Source: Acanthochromis polyacanthus
Taxonomy: Eukaryota; Chordata; Actinopteri; Pomacentridae
Assembly: GCF_021347895.1 (NCBI RefSeq)
Contig: NC_067120.1
Span: forward strand, 23,545,361-23,609,360
DNA length: 64,000 bases
Reading direction: 5' to 3'
Made by a program: the position numbers and the translations under genes. The notes under the pieces were generated by a model, which did not search any database, was not told the DNA's origin, and saw only the letters and a list, made by a program, of their open reading frames with translations. Of the stretch, positions 37,124 through 49,300 are shown piece by piece (within the stretch, counting starts at the first letter, position 1; each line of letters opens with the position of its first letter).

Positions 37124-38037
37124 AGCTGCTGTCCGGAGTTTCCGTTTGTTTTCAATTTATGTATCATTTTTTAACAAAGCTTAAATGTGTTAGTCTAGTT
37201 CGATACTATAATATAAAGTTAGTATAACGCGATATGAAAATTTATTCCTGAGCTCCGCCTTCCTCTCATAGACCCCCATGTTATTCCAAAAAGCGCCGGT
37301 TGCTGCCGACCAATCAAGTTCGAGCTTCAGCTTTGTCATGCTGTCAATCAACGGTTACGCGCACAGCAAGCAAGCCCATGCAGAGGTGGGCGAGCTACGC
37401 ACTACGCAACCGCACGCACATTTGTTTTGTTTGTGGAGGAGAGAGCATCAGGGATCAGCAACTTCCAGAAAAGTTACCAATCCCACGGCTTGTCAGGCCA
37501 AGAGACTGCAGGACGTTTTTTGGCTCGGGGTGCTCGCATCGCTCCTCGACCACGGCCTCCATAGCCCGCCTGACGGCTTCGTTTAGATGCCCGACCTCTG
37601 GAGGAAGATGTTGGGGCGTCTGGGACACACTCTTCGTCAGAGGAGTCATGCAATTCTGAACTCTAGATAGAAATAAATAAACAATGTAACACATATACAC
37701 GCGTAAATGCACTAAGTTTGATAAACAACGTAATCGAGAGGGATACACGAGTGTAATCACATATTGAAACTTTACTAGTTCATCCTAGCAGATTCATGTT
37801 ATTTTGGTATTAGGACAAGTTAGACTCAATACAGCATTCTAACGTAATTCCTTTATTATTTACTAAATGTACTAAATGTAGAAGAGTGGAAAACAGCAAA
37901 ACAGGCGAGATGCTGCAGCACTCCGGGCACTTCTCTCATGTACTGCGCGCGTGCACAAATAAAGGGGCGAAATCAGAGGGAGGGAGGGACCAACAGTGTT
38001 CTGGGAGACGCTGCGATTCAAACTCCGGACAGCAGCT
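37124..38037 (-). mobile_element. Non-autonomous TTAA-target DNA transposon, copy 2 (914 bp)
   Basis: TTAA flanks at 37,120-37,123 and 38,038-38,041. Ends are 'agctgctgtccggagttt' on both sides in inverted orientation. The whole sequence is the reverse complement of copy 1 (22,125-23,039) with scattered substitutions, many of them CpG changes. Two independent insertions, each with its own TTAA duplication, exclude a simple segmental duplication. Confidence 0.92.
37477..37662 (-). other. Exon-like open frame inside TTAA element copy 2 (62 codons, intact)
   Basis: On the minus strand a 62-codon frame follows an acceptor-like 'tttctatctag' and stops at a TAA that overlaps a donor-like 'g|gtaact'. 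Composition runs from acidic (SSELHDSSDEE) through a serine patch to basic and glycine-rich (SKRSRQAGYGGRGRGA), then a nuclear-localisation-like 'RAKKRP' and a tryptophan-rich end (SWPDKPWDW). Copy 1 has the same frame but with a stop. There is no in-frame upstream ATG, so if expressed it would be an internal exon. It could be the remnant N-terminal part of a piggyBac-like transposase; otherwise unknown. Confidence 0.5.
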
Positions 38038-38041
38038 TTAA

Positions 38042-38850
38042 GGCTAATATAATAATAATTTAAAGCAAGTTCAAGCATGCTGCTATTGTAATATTAGATG
38101 CATAAATGCTCTGTGTGCCTATTTTTAGCTGATTAGGTCTGCAGGGGAGTATGTGAGTAAGAGTCTCTCTGATTCTAACGGCATCTGAGAGAATATAGTA
38201 TGAATGAATGTGCCCGATTGTGATTCGGACGGAGTGCACACAAGCGTGTTTTCCTGAGTGCAGCAGTGTGTGTTTGCGTGTGGTAATGTATTCAAGCGTG
38301 AGGGTGTTATGCAGCCTCTGGGAGTCCATGTCCTGGTGGAAAGTGAACCCCCCTCCCCCCTCTGTTACTATCTTTAGCTCATTTCCGTCGTGTCTTGTCA
38401 CTCGTGTTCTCCTCTATAGCACTTAAATCTGGTATCTAAACCTCCGGGCCATCCAATATCCTGTACTTCCCCTACACAGGAAGTGAGAGAGGGCTGGGGG
38501 TGGGGTCCTCTATGCACTTGCACAAATATGCATGGTCTTACATGTTCACAGCTAATGGATGCACCTGAACAGAGTTATTAAAATTGAGGACAGAGCACAG
38601 CAAATAAAGTTGGGACACACTTTTACATCAGGGTTATGCACTCATGCGCACAGGAGAGTTGGACACACAACTAGAAGACCAACACGCATGCATGTACACG
38701 GATGGAGGTTTGTGCCAGGAGGCCTGTTGGTAGAGGACACCTTGTCTGGTCAAACTGGCGTCACTGCTAACGTCTGCAGGGACACAAGAGATTGTGCAAG
38801 TAACCAAATCTAACCGTACGCTATCTAATCACCTCTTAAACACACACATG
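38042..38850. other. No gene seen
   Basis: Non-coding; frames at 38,060-38,426 on both strands lack motifs. Confidence 0.42.
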
Positions 38851-39180
38851 CACACACACGTTTGTACTGCTAATGCTGAGGACTGTTTGTCACCAGTAAA
38901 AACGTTCAAATTTTGGCTTAAACATTAGGTCTCAACACCATACAGCTAACCATTGCTAACTAGATGCTTATCCTAAACCTAATCCTACATGTGGCTCGAA
39001 ATTCAAACCAAACTGTTGCACTATCAACTTTACGTCAAACCTTATCTTTGAAAAACGGTCACCTAGCAGCCTGCTCTACTCCGGTGGACTTTGATGAACT
39101 CACTCACTCATGAACAGTGTCTGTGGACACTGTGGTCCTCATAAAAACAAGAACACCACACACTCACACACACACACAAC
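38851..39180 (+). repeat. Diverged copy of the GTCCCC/CA-associated repeat
   Basis: It begins with 'acacacacgtttgtactgct' and ends in 'tgtggtcctcataaaaacaa' plus a short CA run. The order of blocks resembles the copy at 59,258, which starts 'acacacacgtttgtacttct'. The middle is poorly conserved, so the call is weaker than for the other two copies. Confidence 0.5.
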
Positions 39181-42100
39181 TCTGTTGTTTTCCTTAGCCT
39201 CATTTCATGCTTGCCATTCTTCATGTGTTTCACAGCTGACTTGATATCTGTTCAGTGCAATGGGATTGACACTCACCGTGTTTCACAACCTGTTCTTTGC
39301 TGTCACTTAACTAGAGGACACTCAAGCAGACAGCAGAGTGTGCTACATAGTGAAAGACGCTTGGCCACACAGTTCCACAAAAGTATACTTTGTGACACTG
39401 ACATCAAACAGAGTTCAAAAATGTTTTGTTAAGCCGTGAAAGAAGAAATAGTACATTGAGACACATTAATGTTTATGAAAACTAACCACAAAGCATCTTT
39501 TAGCAAAAAAAAATGCTCAAAGATGAATATATATTACTACAGCAAGATATACATATGACTCCACAAAAAGCAGACCTTTTTGTTTTGTTTTGTTTTTTAA
39601 AAATACAACATCAAAAAAACATTTCAAATTCAGCCAGTAACTGCTCCAAAACTGTAATACCAAAGTGCAGGGCTATGGCTCTACGAATAAGAGGCATTTC
39701 AGATAATATAGGGAGAATCTTGACAGTTGAAACCACAAATTAGACAATAAATAGCATTCTACAGTCAGTAAAACACTGATGTTAATTAACCTGATTTAAA
39801 AATTCTCAACTGCAATAGAAATTAAGCACGACAATGCTACATTAACGTAATCATACTATTAACATATTGATTTATTTCATTGAAATGTGTCATGCTTGGC
39901 AACCTAAACATGGTGGAAGGTTGTGTTTTATTAGCAGATACTGCCTGGGCCCAAAATAGAGAACCTCAACGTGGTAATAGCAATTAAATTTAACTAAACT
40001 AGTTACGAAAAAAAAACTACTTGCACAAATGAACATCATGTGATTCTATTTAAAGTCATTCAGACTTTAGACAGTGTTATTACATTGGGTCAGAAAATAA
40101 AATGTACACTGTCACAATTTTAACGGCAAAATTTTAAAACAAATATCAATAGACTATTCGGTCATCCAGAACTCACAGCCGATGGACACTATGACTGCTG
40201 ATGTGGATTAGATAGGTCACATTGTAGCTACTGGTGTGTCTATCAAAGCTATATCACGTCACATGAGGGGGGGGGGGCATCGCTGTGGGTCTCTCTCTGC
40301 TCTGTGAGGGCATAGTGTTTGCTGATAACAGTCCATTCAGAAGCACTGAGCCCTGATAGTGCTGCCAGTTCACTGCATAGCTTAATGGCTACTGAAAAGA
40401 GATACAGAGAAAGGGAGGAAGGGGACAAAGCTACAGCTGATGTCACATTAGTGTCATCAAGTCGATTCTGACGTCACCTTCGTGTCCATACAAACTTCCT
40501 GAATGCAAGTAAGAAGCCCTATAGAATTGTAATGTTATGTGTGCACTTATCCAACATGGAGGCATCCTACTGACCTCATGCACAGTATTTGCTTTTACCG
40601 TAAACTGATGTATAACGACTAATGGTTTGTTTCTTCTTTGTTGATAATATTATGAGTCATTTGCAAAAGCTGTACTTTTTGTTTAAAAGGAATATTTATA
40701 CAAAATGAAAAAAAAATCATTTAGATCATGGTCTAAAATATATGGGCAATCAAACAATAAACCTCATACTGGGAAGGCTTCCAACCAGTTTCTGAAACAT
40801 GGCTGCACACCGATCTAACTATCAATAACATTTACATACAGTGGGATTAATAGAGACCCAGGAAAGCTTGTGAACAGGCTTGCCATTTAAAGCATTAACA
40901 GGCTTAAGAGTCGTTGGAGTCTAAGAAAGTCAAAGGAAAATGATGCATAAGTGACAAGAGGAGATGGGCCTCAAGACAAAAGGTCACTGATGGCGACAGG
41001 AACTCTGAGTACAGGAACTTCCCCATCCAACCACCCACGTACCCACCTCAGGCTATTTGCATCTCCCAGCCCTTCTCCCTCTTTCCTCCTACGCTTGGGC
41101 CCATTAGGGCGATGGAGGGGAAACACGGATGCAGGGCGGAAGGGAAAGCACTCTGAGGACATCAACAGCGGAAGGACAAGGAAATAACCAGAGGTGAAGA
41201 CACGAGGAAGAGAGCACAAGGAGGAGAGTTTCCCAGCAATGGATATCAGATGATGAGTGCTGACAGGAAAAGTAGCACTGGGGGCTCCCTGCTCAGAACC
41301 AATTTAAACAGGAATGACCCTCACACACACATTCACACTGCAATACCCAGTGACTCATTCACAGACAAACCCCTGAAGCGCACATGCACACAGACACACA
41401 CAAATAACTTTGAAAAAAAAAAAAATCACATATGCACCAACACATTCATATATATGCAGCTCACTGACGCAACCAAATTCACACTAATTCAGCTATACAC
41501 TTACACATTTAACAACACATGCATGGACACACAGGACACTGCAGGAACCACTGAAGGATGTGCACAAATAAGTCAGGAGCTTTGTGCATGTGTGTTTAAA
41601 AAGTGAACACATTTCATTTGAACACAGTCAGCTGATGCACAAACAGAGAGTGTGCTATTTTTGGCCAAGAGAAAACTGATGTATATGTATTAACTATGGG
41701 TGACACTAGGGTGTAGGGAGTTAGTCAGTAAGTTAAACAGGCAGGCAGAACTCCAGCTAGTCTATTATTAGAGCTGTGGCTGCTGCTCCCTGTTCAGGGC
41801 CCCCGGGGGCCCGGGCACTGGCACGTGGATTCCTGCTCTCTCTCCTCATTTCTCTGATCTCCACCCCTGCCCCCCATCTTTCTCTGATCTCTCACGGGCC
41901 TTCCCATTCAGGCACGCTTGGGCGATTCAGGCAGGGAGCAAACACAAGCTCCTTCAGCACAGAGAAGAGAAGGAGAGAAAAGGGAAGATGCAAAGAGGAC
42001 GAAACAGCCGAGGAGCCAAATCTGAGTGATCTGCTGACTACACAAGCAGGCTTAGGTGTCAATAATATTTTTTAGAAATCCTTCTCTGAGTACTCAATGA

Positions 42101-42471
42101 AAAGGTTTTGCATTCATAAAAGAGCAACATGACAGCCAGAAAGTGTGCACTCAAAATAAAATATTTTGTGGTCATCTACTGATTAATTAACTTTTACTTC
42201 TTAAATGCCAGCTACTTAACAAGTCTATGATCACCTGTCACTGAGGCAACGCAAAGAACAGTGTGATAGCTTTTTTTTTTTTCAAAGTTCTGTTGAAGAA
42301 GCTAGATCTTCTGTGGGTAGCAATATTTTTAGATTTATCCATCTATGGTAGGCATTACCAGGCCAAATAACTGCTTATTCCCCTTATTAGTAAGTTTACT
42401 GAGTTTCTGTATGCCAGACAGCTTTCCCTAGAAGAGAGCAACCAGATGCACCATCATACACAAATCATGAC
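39181..42471. other. No gene seen (3.3 kb)
   Basis: No exon is recognised. There is a 12-base G-run at 40,267-40,278 and CA-rich sequence at 41,320-41,540. A GC-rich segment at 41,770-41,940 includes a palindromic 'gcccccgggggc'. Nothing codes convincingly. Confidence 0.4.
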
Positions 42472-42545
42472 ATGAATAAAAGTGTGAGTTTTCATGGAAA
42501 ACATGAAATTGCCTCGGTGACCCCAAACTTTTGAACAGCAGTGTA
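42472..42545. mobile_element. Right-end fragment of the 'tttggggtcac' MITE
   Basis: The segment 'gtgtgagttttcatggaaaa' followed by 'gtgaccccaaacttttgaac' and 'agcagtgta' matches the right terminus of the full copy at 49,570-49,922. Confidence 0.7.
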
Positions 42546-42607
42546 CATGCAGATGTAATAGCTTTCCAATATGTTATGTGAATTCTAAGCAAACAGCAGC
42601 AAAACAT

Positions 42608-43191
42608 TAGCCTAGCCATGCTATACCCATGTTTCTGACGGCACAAGGGTCTAGGGAAGCTCGACAGGGAGGGAGGCGGGCTAAAAGGTTGTCTATCAAA
42701 TCCCTCTGCAGCAATTGGGTAGGTATACAACCAATCAGCGCAACGAATAGGCTGACGTAGTTCCAAGAGCACCGGCGGATTGTGGCTAAGTCCCATTAGC
42801 TTCCCAACCAGCGGAGCCGTGAAGCCAACTGGTATATTAAGGATTTGCCATATCCCGTCGGCATAAGTCCAAATACATCTTTCTTCTCAATGAAACACTT
42901 CAGTGCCGTCCTTTGTTTATCTTTCAAGTTGAATTTTAGCTTCAAATCTTTAAGGGCTGTGGCCAAAGCCGAGTTGAAAGATAACTGTTTATTGTGCGCC
43001 GGTTGTTTCTGTCAGAATCGTCACGCCTCTGTCGTCACTTCGTTACGCCCGCCTTCTGACTCTACACTTCATGGTGATTGGTCCGGCCAGTTTTAGGAGC
43101 ATCCAGCCTCAAGCCTTATGGAGGGTAACTAGACCCACCCTGGCAGAGAATTAAATTCGTTGCCGTGGGTTGTCTAGCGCGGCTAGGCTAG
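42608..43191. mobile_element. hAT-type MITE (584 bp)
   Basis: The direct repeat CAAAACAT occurs on both sides (42,600-42,607 and 43,192-43,199); it extends to 9 bp if the preceding G is counted. Inverted ends are 'tagcctagccatgcta' and 'tagcctagccgcgcta'. An 8-bp duplication supports hAT. The 83-codon frame at 42,845 inside it has no transposase motif and is probably chance. Confidence 0.83.
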
Positions 43192-43199
43192 CAAAACAT

Positions 43200-45299
43200 A
43201 CTTGAAAACACACAATATTGTGCATATTTATAATTTTCCTACATTCAACAATTTGCCAGAAGCAATCCATGACGAGCAGATTAAAACTCATGTCTTCTGT
43301 CACCCACTCTTCTACACAGCTCCATGAGGCCAGAACATTTCAAACTATGAATGGCTGATTTATAGCTGTGTGTTTACTGGAGTCTTAAACCAAAACCACT
43401 TATCGGACTTGGCCATCCTCATTCTAAGTGACTTCCACTTGGCTAAGTCCATTCTTGGTTTTCCTCCCACACAGCAGCCAATAGCAGGGAAGGAGTCACT
43501 AAGAGAAGTAGGGCAACACACTAAAGAAAAATGACTCCTACAGCTATTATAGGAGCTATAATTTATATATACTTAGTTTTTCAGTGCATCATTTATAGGA
43601 ATTGGAACAAGGGTAAGATTAGATTTTTCTTCTTAAAGCATTTAATGCCAACACAGTCAATAGAAACTGAATCTCCCCATCATTCCCCTAAACATTGCAG
43701 AGTGCTCAAAAGACCTTTACACAACTTGACTTCTAGGGTCAAAAAAGTGATGGCACTAGAGGAAAATGATAATCACCATTTCCCTGCACGCTCAGATTGT
43801 ACAGTATTCCTGAATATTAGAAAACAATAATAAGCACATTTATGTCCATCATTTGGGCTGTGATGTAAATAACACTAACATTATATTTACCATTCATCAT
43901 TAAATGCTACTTTAAGCTACCGACTTAGATCATTTTAAATTATCTAATGGTTTAATGGATTTATTGCTATGACTGTTTCATGGTAGAATGTTACCTGAAC
44001 AGAGTTTTAACGCTTAAAAGCCTGTGTGAGTGATGCCTAGATGAGTAATGTGTGAGCTACACAGTGGGCGGTGCATTACACTCTCATGTCTAAAGCATGA
44101 CAAGCTGATGGATAAAGTACCAGAATCGGTCATACACACTGACTGCATACATAAACACCCATCTTATGAATCCCAAACTGATCCTTCCACGCCATGCTAT
44201 TCTTATTTACAACAGTAGGAGGCAGTAATTCCTGGTACCGATGCTGGGACCCTATTGTCAAGGGAACAACTGGTGACGCTACTAAAGCTCACATTTTCTC
44301 AGATAACAGCCTACAGACAAAATTTCATGCCAATGAACATTTCTGATCAAAATTAACTCATTTCACAGTGACAAACATGACAGTGGATACGACATTTTTA
44401 CCACAAAACTGTATGTCTACGGGTCATCCTCGGGTCTGTGAAAGTGTGTTGTTTTCCTAATACGTGTTTAATCTGTACATTAGGACCTGCCTACATCAGT
44501 CTCATGTTTCTTGTCGTTTATCCGGGATCAACATTTCCAGAGCACTACTTTACATCCAGGATTTTACCTTGCAACATAATCTGAACTGGCTACTGCAGTT
44601 CATGGACAGGTCACTGCCCTGCCACCCTAGATGGGCCTTCAGCAACAATAAATAACAACAGAAAGAAAAAATTAACCCCAAACACACAAAGGGGTATTGA
44701 TAGAATTATATATGAAAAGGCAGCTCAAAAGTCTAATAAATAGGCCTGTGATGTTAGCCTGGAAAGTATCCTGGAACAGAAAAACATAGCCCCCGGACAG
44801 AGCTGCGCGTGGCTAACAGTGGCTACATTTGGCTGACAAAATGCCAGCTTCAGTCGTTGCCGACTATGCCATATGTATCCAACTACGCCATATGTAATAG
44901 GGCTCTCAAGATTAAAAAAATAAAAATAAAATAAAATAAAATTGAAGCTACAGTCACATTTAAAAATAACCAAGTTGTAAACATTTTTTATGGCATTTGT
45001 AAAATTACAGACATTCCTTAGTGTATACTACTGTGTAATTACAATTACAATAGTATTACATTTTTGAACAGTTTTCATGGAGAACCACTGTTTTAAGGAT
45101 AAACACAAACTGAACAGTGAAGTGTTGCTTTCTGCTCCATCACTGCACCTCTGACAGGTGAACAAATTGTTGTTCATTGAAGCAGGTTTCAGTGCTGCAG
45201 CTGAATGGCCAAACTAAATACCGGTCTGCACTGCCACCTGGTGGTTCTCAGTGTTTTCCCCCCAAATGGATAACCTTGACTCTCTACGTCCGCCATAAA
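43200..45299. other. No gene seen (2.1 kb)
   Basis: Non-coding. A local near-duplication, 'ctatgccatatgtatccaa' and 'ctacgccatatgtaat', lies at about 44,862-44,900. An AAAAT-type low-complexity run is at 44,915-44,942. Confidence 0.42.
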
Positions 45300-45775
45300 T
45301 AACTAGTAAAGCACTCAGAGAGCACAGTACCCCACCAAGGTTGTTCATTCCCCCATATGGCATTGTCAGAAATGCAGCATTTTTTTATTTTTTTTCAGAA
45401 AATGTGGCATTTGTTTCTTAGTTACTGAAGCTCAGAAATCATGACACCACAGAAAGTGGCCATTTAATCTAGATGTATCCACAAACAAAACTACCATGCG
45501 CTGAGCACAGGTGTGTTATGCATGTGTATGTTATATAAGCTATCTTGCAATGATACAGAAAACTTTAAGAAATACATGAGTCCAGACTATAAGCCACATC
45601 ACTGCCAAAATATAATCATTTGGTCCTTGTGTGATTTCTGACCTTCCCTGAAAATTACGCCCAAATCCATTAGTCTTTTTGAGTAATGTTGCAAACAGAC
45701 AGAAAAACGTACTTTGATTCATACGTACGCTGATTCAATGTTACTCCACCGAGGCTCCATCTCTTTGGTGGAGTA
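45300..45775 (+). repeat. Dispersed LINE/SINE-like repeat, copy 3 of 3
   Basis: Head 'aagcactcagagagcacagt' with 'accccaccaaggttgttca', then 'gagtccagactataagccac', 'tggtccttgtgtgatttctg', 'accttccctgaaaatta' and the tail 'ctctttggtggagtaatatt'. It has the same architecture as copy 2, with a diverged middle. Confidence 0.72.
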
Positions 45776-46136
45776 ATATTGATAAACTTATCTTTTCAGT
45801 ATGTAAGTACTTTGAATATATTGCTGCCTTTGTATTTTAATGTAAGTGCTTTCAGTGGTGCACAACTGTGGTGTTGTTTGTTATGTCTAAAGAGAAGTAG
45901 ACACATGGAGACATGTCACTTAGGTGAATCGGGAAACAGACACTCTTCTACTTTGTAAAATGTAGATATCCTCACAGACTCTGAGAAACACACTGGTGTG
46001 ATGATGTACTATGATGGATAAAGGTGAGCAGTTTCTCTGGGAGTTTAAACTTTCTTTGTACGCATACAGAGTAATGGTCGACAGGAAAATAAAATCGCTG
46101 AACAAATAAAGCAATGCCGTTTTCCTCCTGTGTGCT

Positions 46137-46208
46137 CTACATGGATTCATTTAGAACATTTTTATGGAGGCCATCCACCGTATTCTCCAGCCCTCTTGAG
46201 CTAGGTCT
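46137..46208 (-). other. poc1b: Candidate last coding exon of poc1b (tentative)
   Basis: On the minus strand, an acceptor with a fair pyrimidine tract ('ctatgtgtgacctgtcag') is followed in phase 0 by 23 codons and a TAG. Phase 0 is what exon 10 (46,357-46,434) requires. The peptide, RPSSRGLENTVDGLHKNVLN..., loosely recalls the start of the family's C-terminal helix (S-R-x-L-E-x-x-V-x-x-L). It stops before the highly conserved 'SILEQRLTLTEDKL' segment. It may be a real, shortened end, a decayed exon, or a coincidence. Confidence 0.33.
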
Positions 46209-46356
46209 CTGACAGGTCACACATAGGTCAAAGTTTATAAGATGTGAAAGGATTGGACTGATCTGAGTAACATAAGTACATATCTTGAGTCATTTGGGAT
46301 TGGTTTGCTTTCTCGTATTTGTGCACCTGTTGACTGCGTGTACTGCATCAGCTTAC

Positions 46357-49300
46357 CGTGGTGCTGTGAAAAGCTTGACCCAACTCTATGACATGTGGGT
46401 CAGTGGACCGGGTGTCTGCCACTGTTGGACTGACCTATGAAGAAAACAATTCATTAAAGACCTGACACTGTGCCCCTAAATACAAACGAAGGTAAAATTT
46501 TAGATTGCCCAGTTAACAAATGCAAAGTGAATGACTTTTGTCATCTTTTTCAAATCTTAAAAATGAACAGTATCAAATTATTTCGAAACTGAAATGGCAA
46601 AAAAAAAATAAAAAAATAGAGTTTTAGTACCTTACAGTTGTGATTGTCCATAAGCATACATTAGCTTTGGGGAAACTGGAACAATTAATTGATAAGTACC
46701 TCTTTATTTAAAAAGTGAAATTGAACTGACCTGAATGGCTGTGGTCTGTGGTTGATGAAGGTGGGCTGTCCTGGGATAAATATCAGACAGGTGAGGTGGG
46801 GGATCTGGGGTGGATCTCCGGCTGTGTTGTTGTAGGACGTCCTGATAAGATCTGCTGTCAAAGTTTGTCCTCCACAGGAGCACCTAGGGGACCAAGGGAC
46901 AACCACAACTTCTGTGACCCAGGGTTAACACATTTTTTACTACAAAAGAGTAAACAGTATAACTTTGATGTATGAGCAGAGTCATTATGTAGTCATAAGG
47001 CACAAACCTGACTATCAGCTCCCCCCGAGGCAAACAGATCTCCCTCTCTAGAAAATGCTACTGTGATCACAGCACCCTGAAAAACATAGAAGACAATGCT
47101 AATGACTAAAAACACACCATGACAGAAACAGACAAACATTGGAAGTCTTTTTAGAGTGCACAGGGCATTTGATAGAGTCTAATGGTGTATGACTACGAGT
47201 ACATCGAGCTGTGTTGTAGCATCACCTTGTGTCCGTGGAGGGTGTAGATGAGACGTCCCTCCAACAGGTCCAGGATCTTAACAGTGCTGTCACTGGAGCC
47301 ACTGACCAAGTAGTTGTTGGACGGGTGAAAGGAAAAACTATTGATTCCTGCACTGTGGACTGATCCAAAAGGCAAACAAACAAGCCACACTCAGACAGAA
47401 ACGCATTAAATAACAACTGCAGCTAAAACAGGGAACAAAAAAACATGCAAACAAGCTTCGTCATTGAATGGGTAAATTTATTTCTCAGGTAAAACTCTAT
47501 TATGCAATTGCAGTCATGACTGCAGTTCATTATTTCAGGCATCTGCATGATTGGACACATAGCATCCTTTTTTTCCGACAAACCTTGATAATGCTGAATC
47601 AGCTTGTTGGTCCGAAGATCCCAGATTTTTAGTGAACTGTCAGCTCCTGAGGCAGCAATACAGGTGCCACTGGAGTTAAAATCAACAAATGTTGCTGATC
47701 TGACAAAATAAAAACACTTAGTAAAGTCAGGAGTCAGGTCAAGTGTTTAAATAATACACAATAGTGCTGTCTATGGGAAAGAGAGAGCAATTTACATATC
47801 TTTCACAAAAAGTTACAATTTGTGATGTTCTGGGATTTTATCAGCATTAAAAATGTACTTTTGGATTTTTTTAAAAGTTTGGAAAGATATTGGTTTTTGC
47901 ATTAGGAAGAAAAAACTATGATGTAATAATCCAGTGATGATTCCAGTTCTGCAAAAGAGAAAATATTATTCCCTAACTAATACTAATCACATTTCAGTAA
48001 CAAAGCAAAAAGCAACATGAAAGCAAAACGAAAGCTGAGGGGAACAAAAGGACTCTAAAGCAGTCTTTGGGGGGACTTACCCTCCATAGTCAGTGAAACA
48101 GTTAATGCAGTGTTTGGTGGTTGTGTCCCACAGCCGGACAGACCGATCGTCCCCACAGGAGGCTATGAGCCTCCCATCCGGAGAAAATCTACAGCAAGGG
48201 CAGAACATGAAAGGCAAATTCTACAGAGCCAGTGTCTATTCACGTTTTCTTTGCACTGCCCTGATTCACACTCATACGGGGACACACATTTACTCAGCAC
48301 CCAATACAGTCAAGCATGGCTCGAGATTTATGTACTCTTCTCTAAAAGACGTTTCACATTGTTCCTTATTAAACAGAAAAGAGCCAAATGTTAAGACATA
48401 CACTACCAGTCAAACGTTTGGACACACTTTCTCCTTAAATGGTTTTGGTTTGATTAATTTCTACATTTTAGATTAATACTGAAGACATCAAAACTATAAA
48501 ACAATACATATGGAATTGTTTTGTAAACAAAACACTGTCAATCTCCAGTATTAATCTACAATGTACAAAATAAAACAAATGAATATAGAGCATTGAATGA
48601 GAAGGTGTGTCCAAAGTTTTGACTGGTAGTGTATGTAACTATTAGGTTGATTGTCCGTTGGCGAATTTTTGTTGTGCAAAAAGTTCATTCCAGATTGCAG
48701 CTATGTTTTAAAGTTGTTTTAGGTAAGACACAAACATGCAAACATTCTAGAGTACAAGAGGCTGGATGTGGTGCTGTTGGATACCTAGCACAGCGCACCC
48801 AGTTAGTGTGCTGGTTGAGGGAGTAGATGAAGCACTGTCGATGAACACTCCACACTTTGATAGACTTGTCATCAGATGCTGTCACCAGTCTCTGGCCGTC
48901 ATGGGAGAAAGCAGCACTGCGCACAGCAGCCGTGTGGGCTTTAAACACTGTTGACTCGCCTTTCCTAAGACACACACATACACACACAAAATAACAAATA
49001 CAACCGATTTGAAACCCAAACTGTGCATCAAGTAACTTTTGTCACATTTTAAATCATCTGGACAGTTGTGAATACAGTGACTGATGCCTACATGGAAGGT
49101 GTCCACAGTCGAACTGTCCTGTCTTTGGACGAAGTTGCCACTAGAGAGCCAGAGGGGGAGAACTGCACCCCAGTGATGACATCTTGGTGGCCAACAAAGC
49201 GAAAGGCTCTCCCTTTGGGAGCCAGATTCCAGATCATCAGACTCTTATCAGCTGACCCTGAGGCTGGAGGGAGACAAAGAAAGAAGAATTGCAGAGCTAC

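Noticed and set aside
42845..43096. 83-codon Cys/Ser-rich frame
   Set aside because: It lies wholly inside a hAT MITE bounded by target duplications and shows no transposase motif.
44862..44900. Tandem 'ctaygccatatgta' pair as an operator-like site
   Set aside because: Two imperfect short copies only; probably part of an unnamed repeat.
45920..46150. 76-codon minus frame below the poc1b candidate exon as a coding exon
   Set aside because: It overlaps the candidate stop region in another frame, lacks acceptor phase agreement with exon 10 and shows no POC1 motif.
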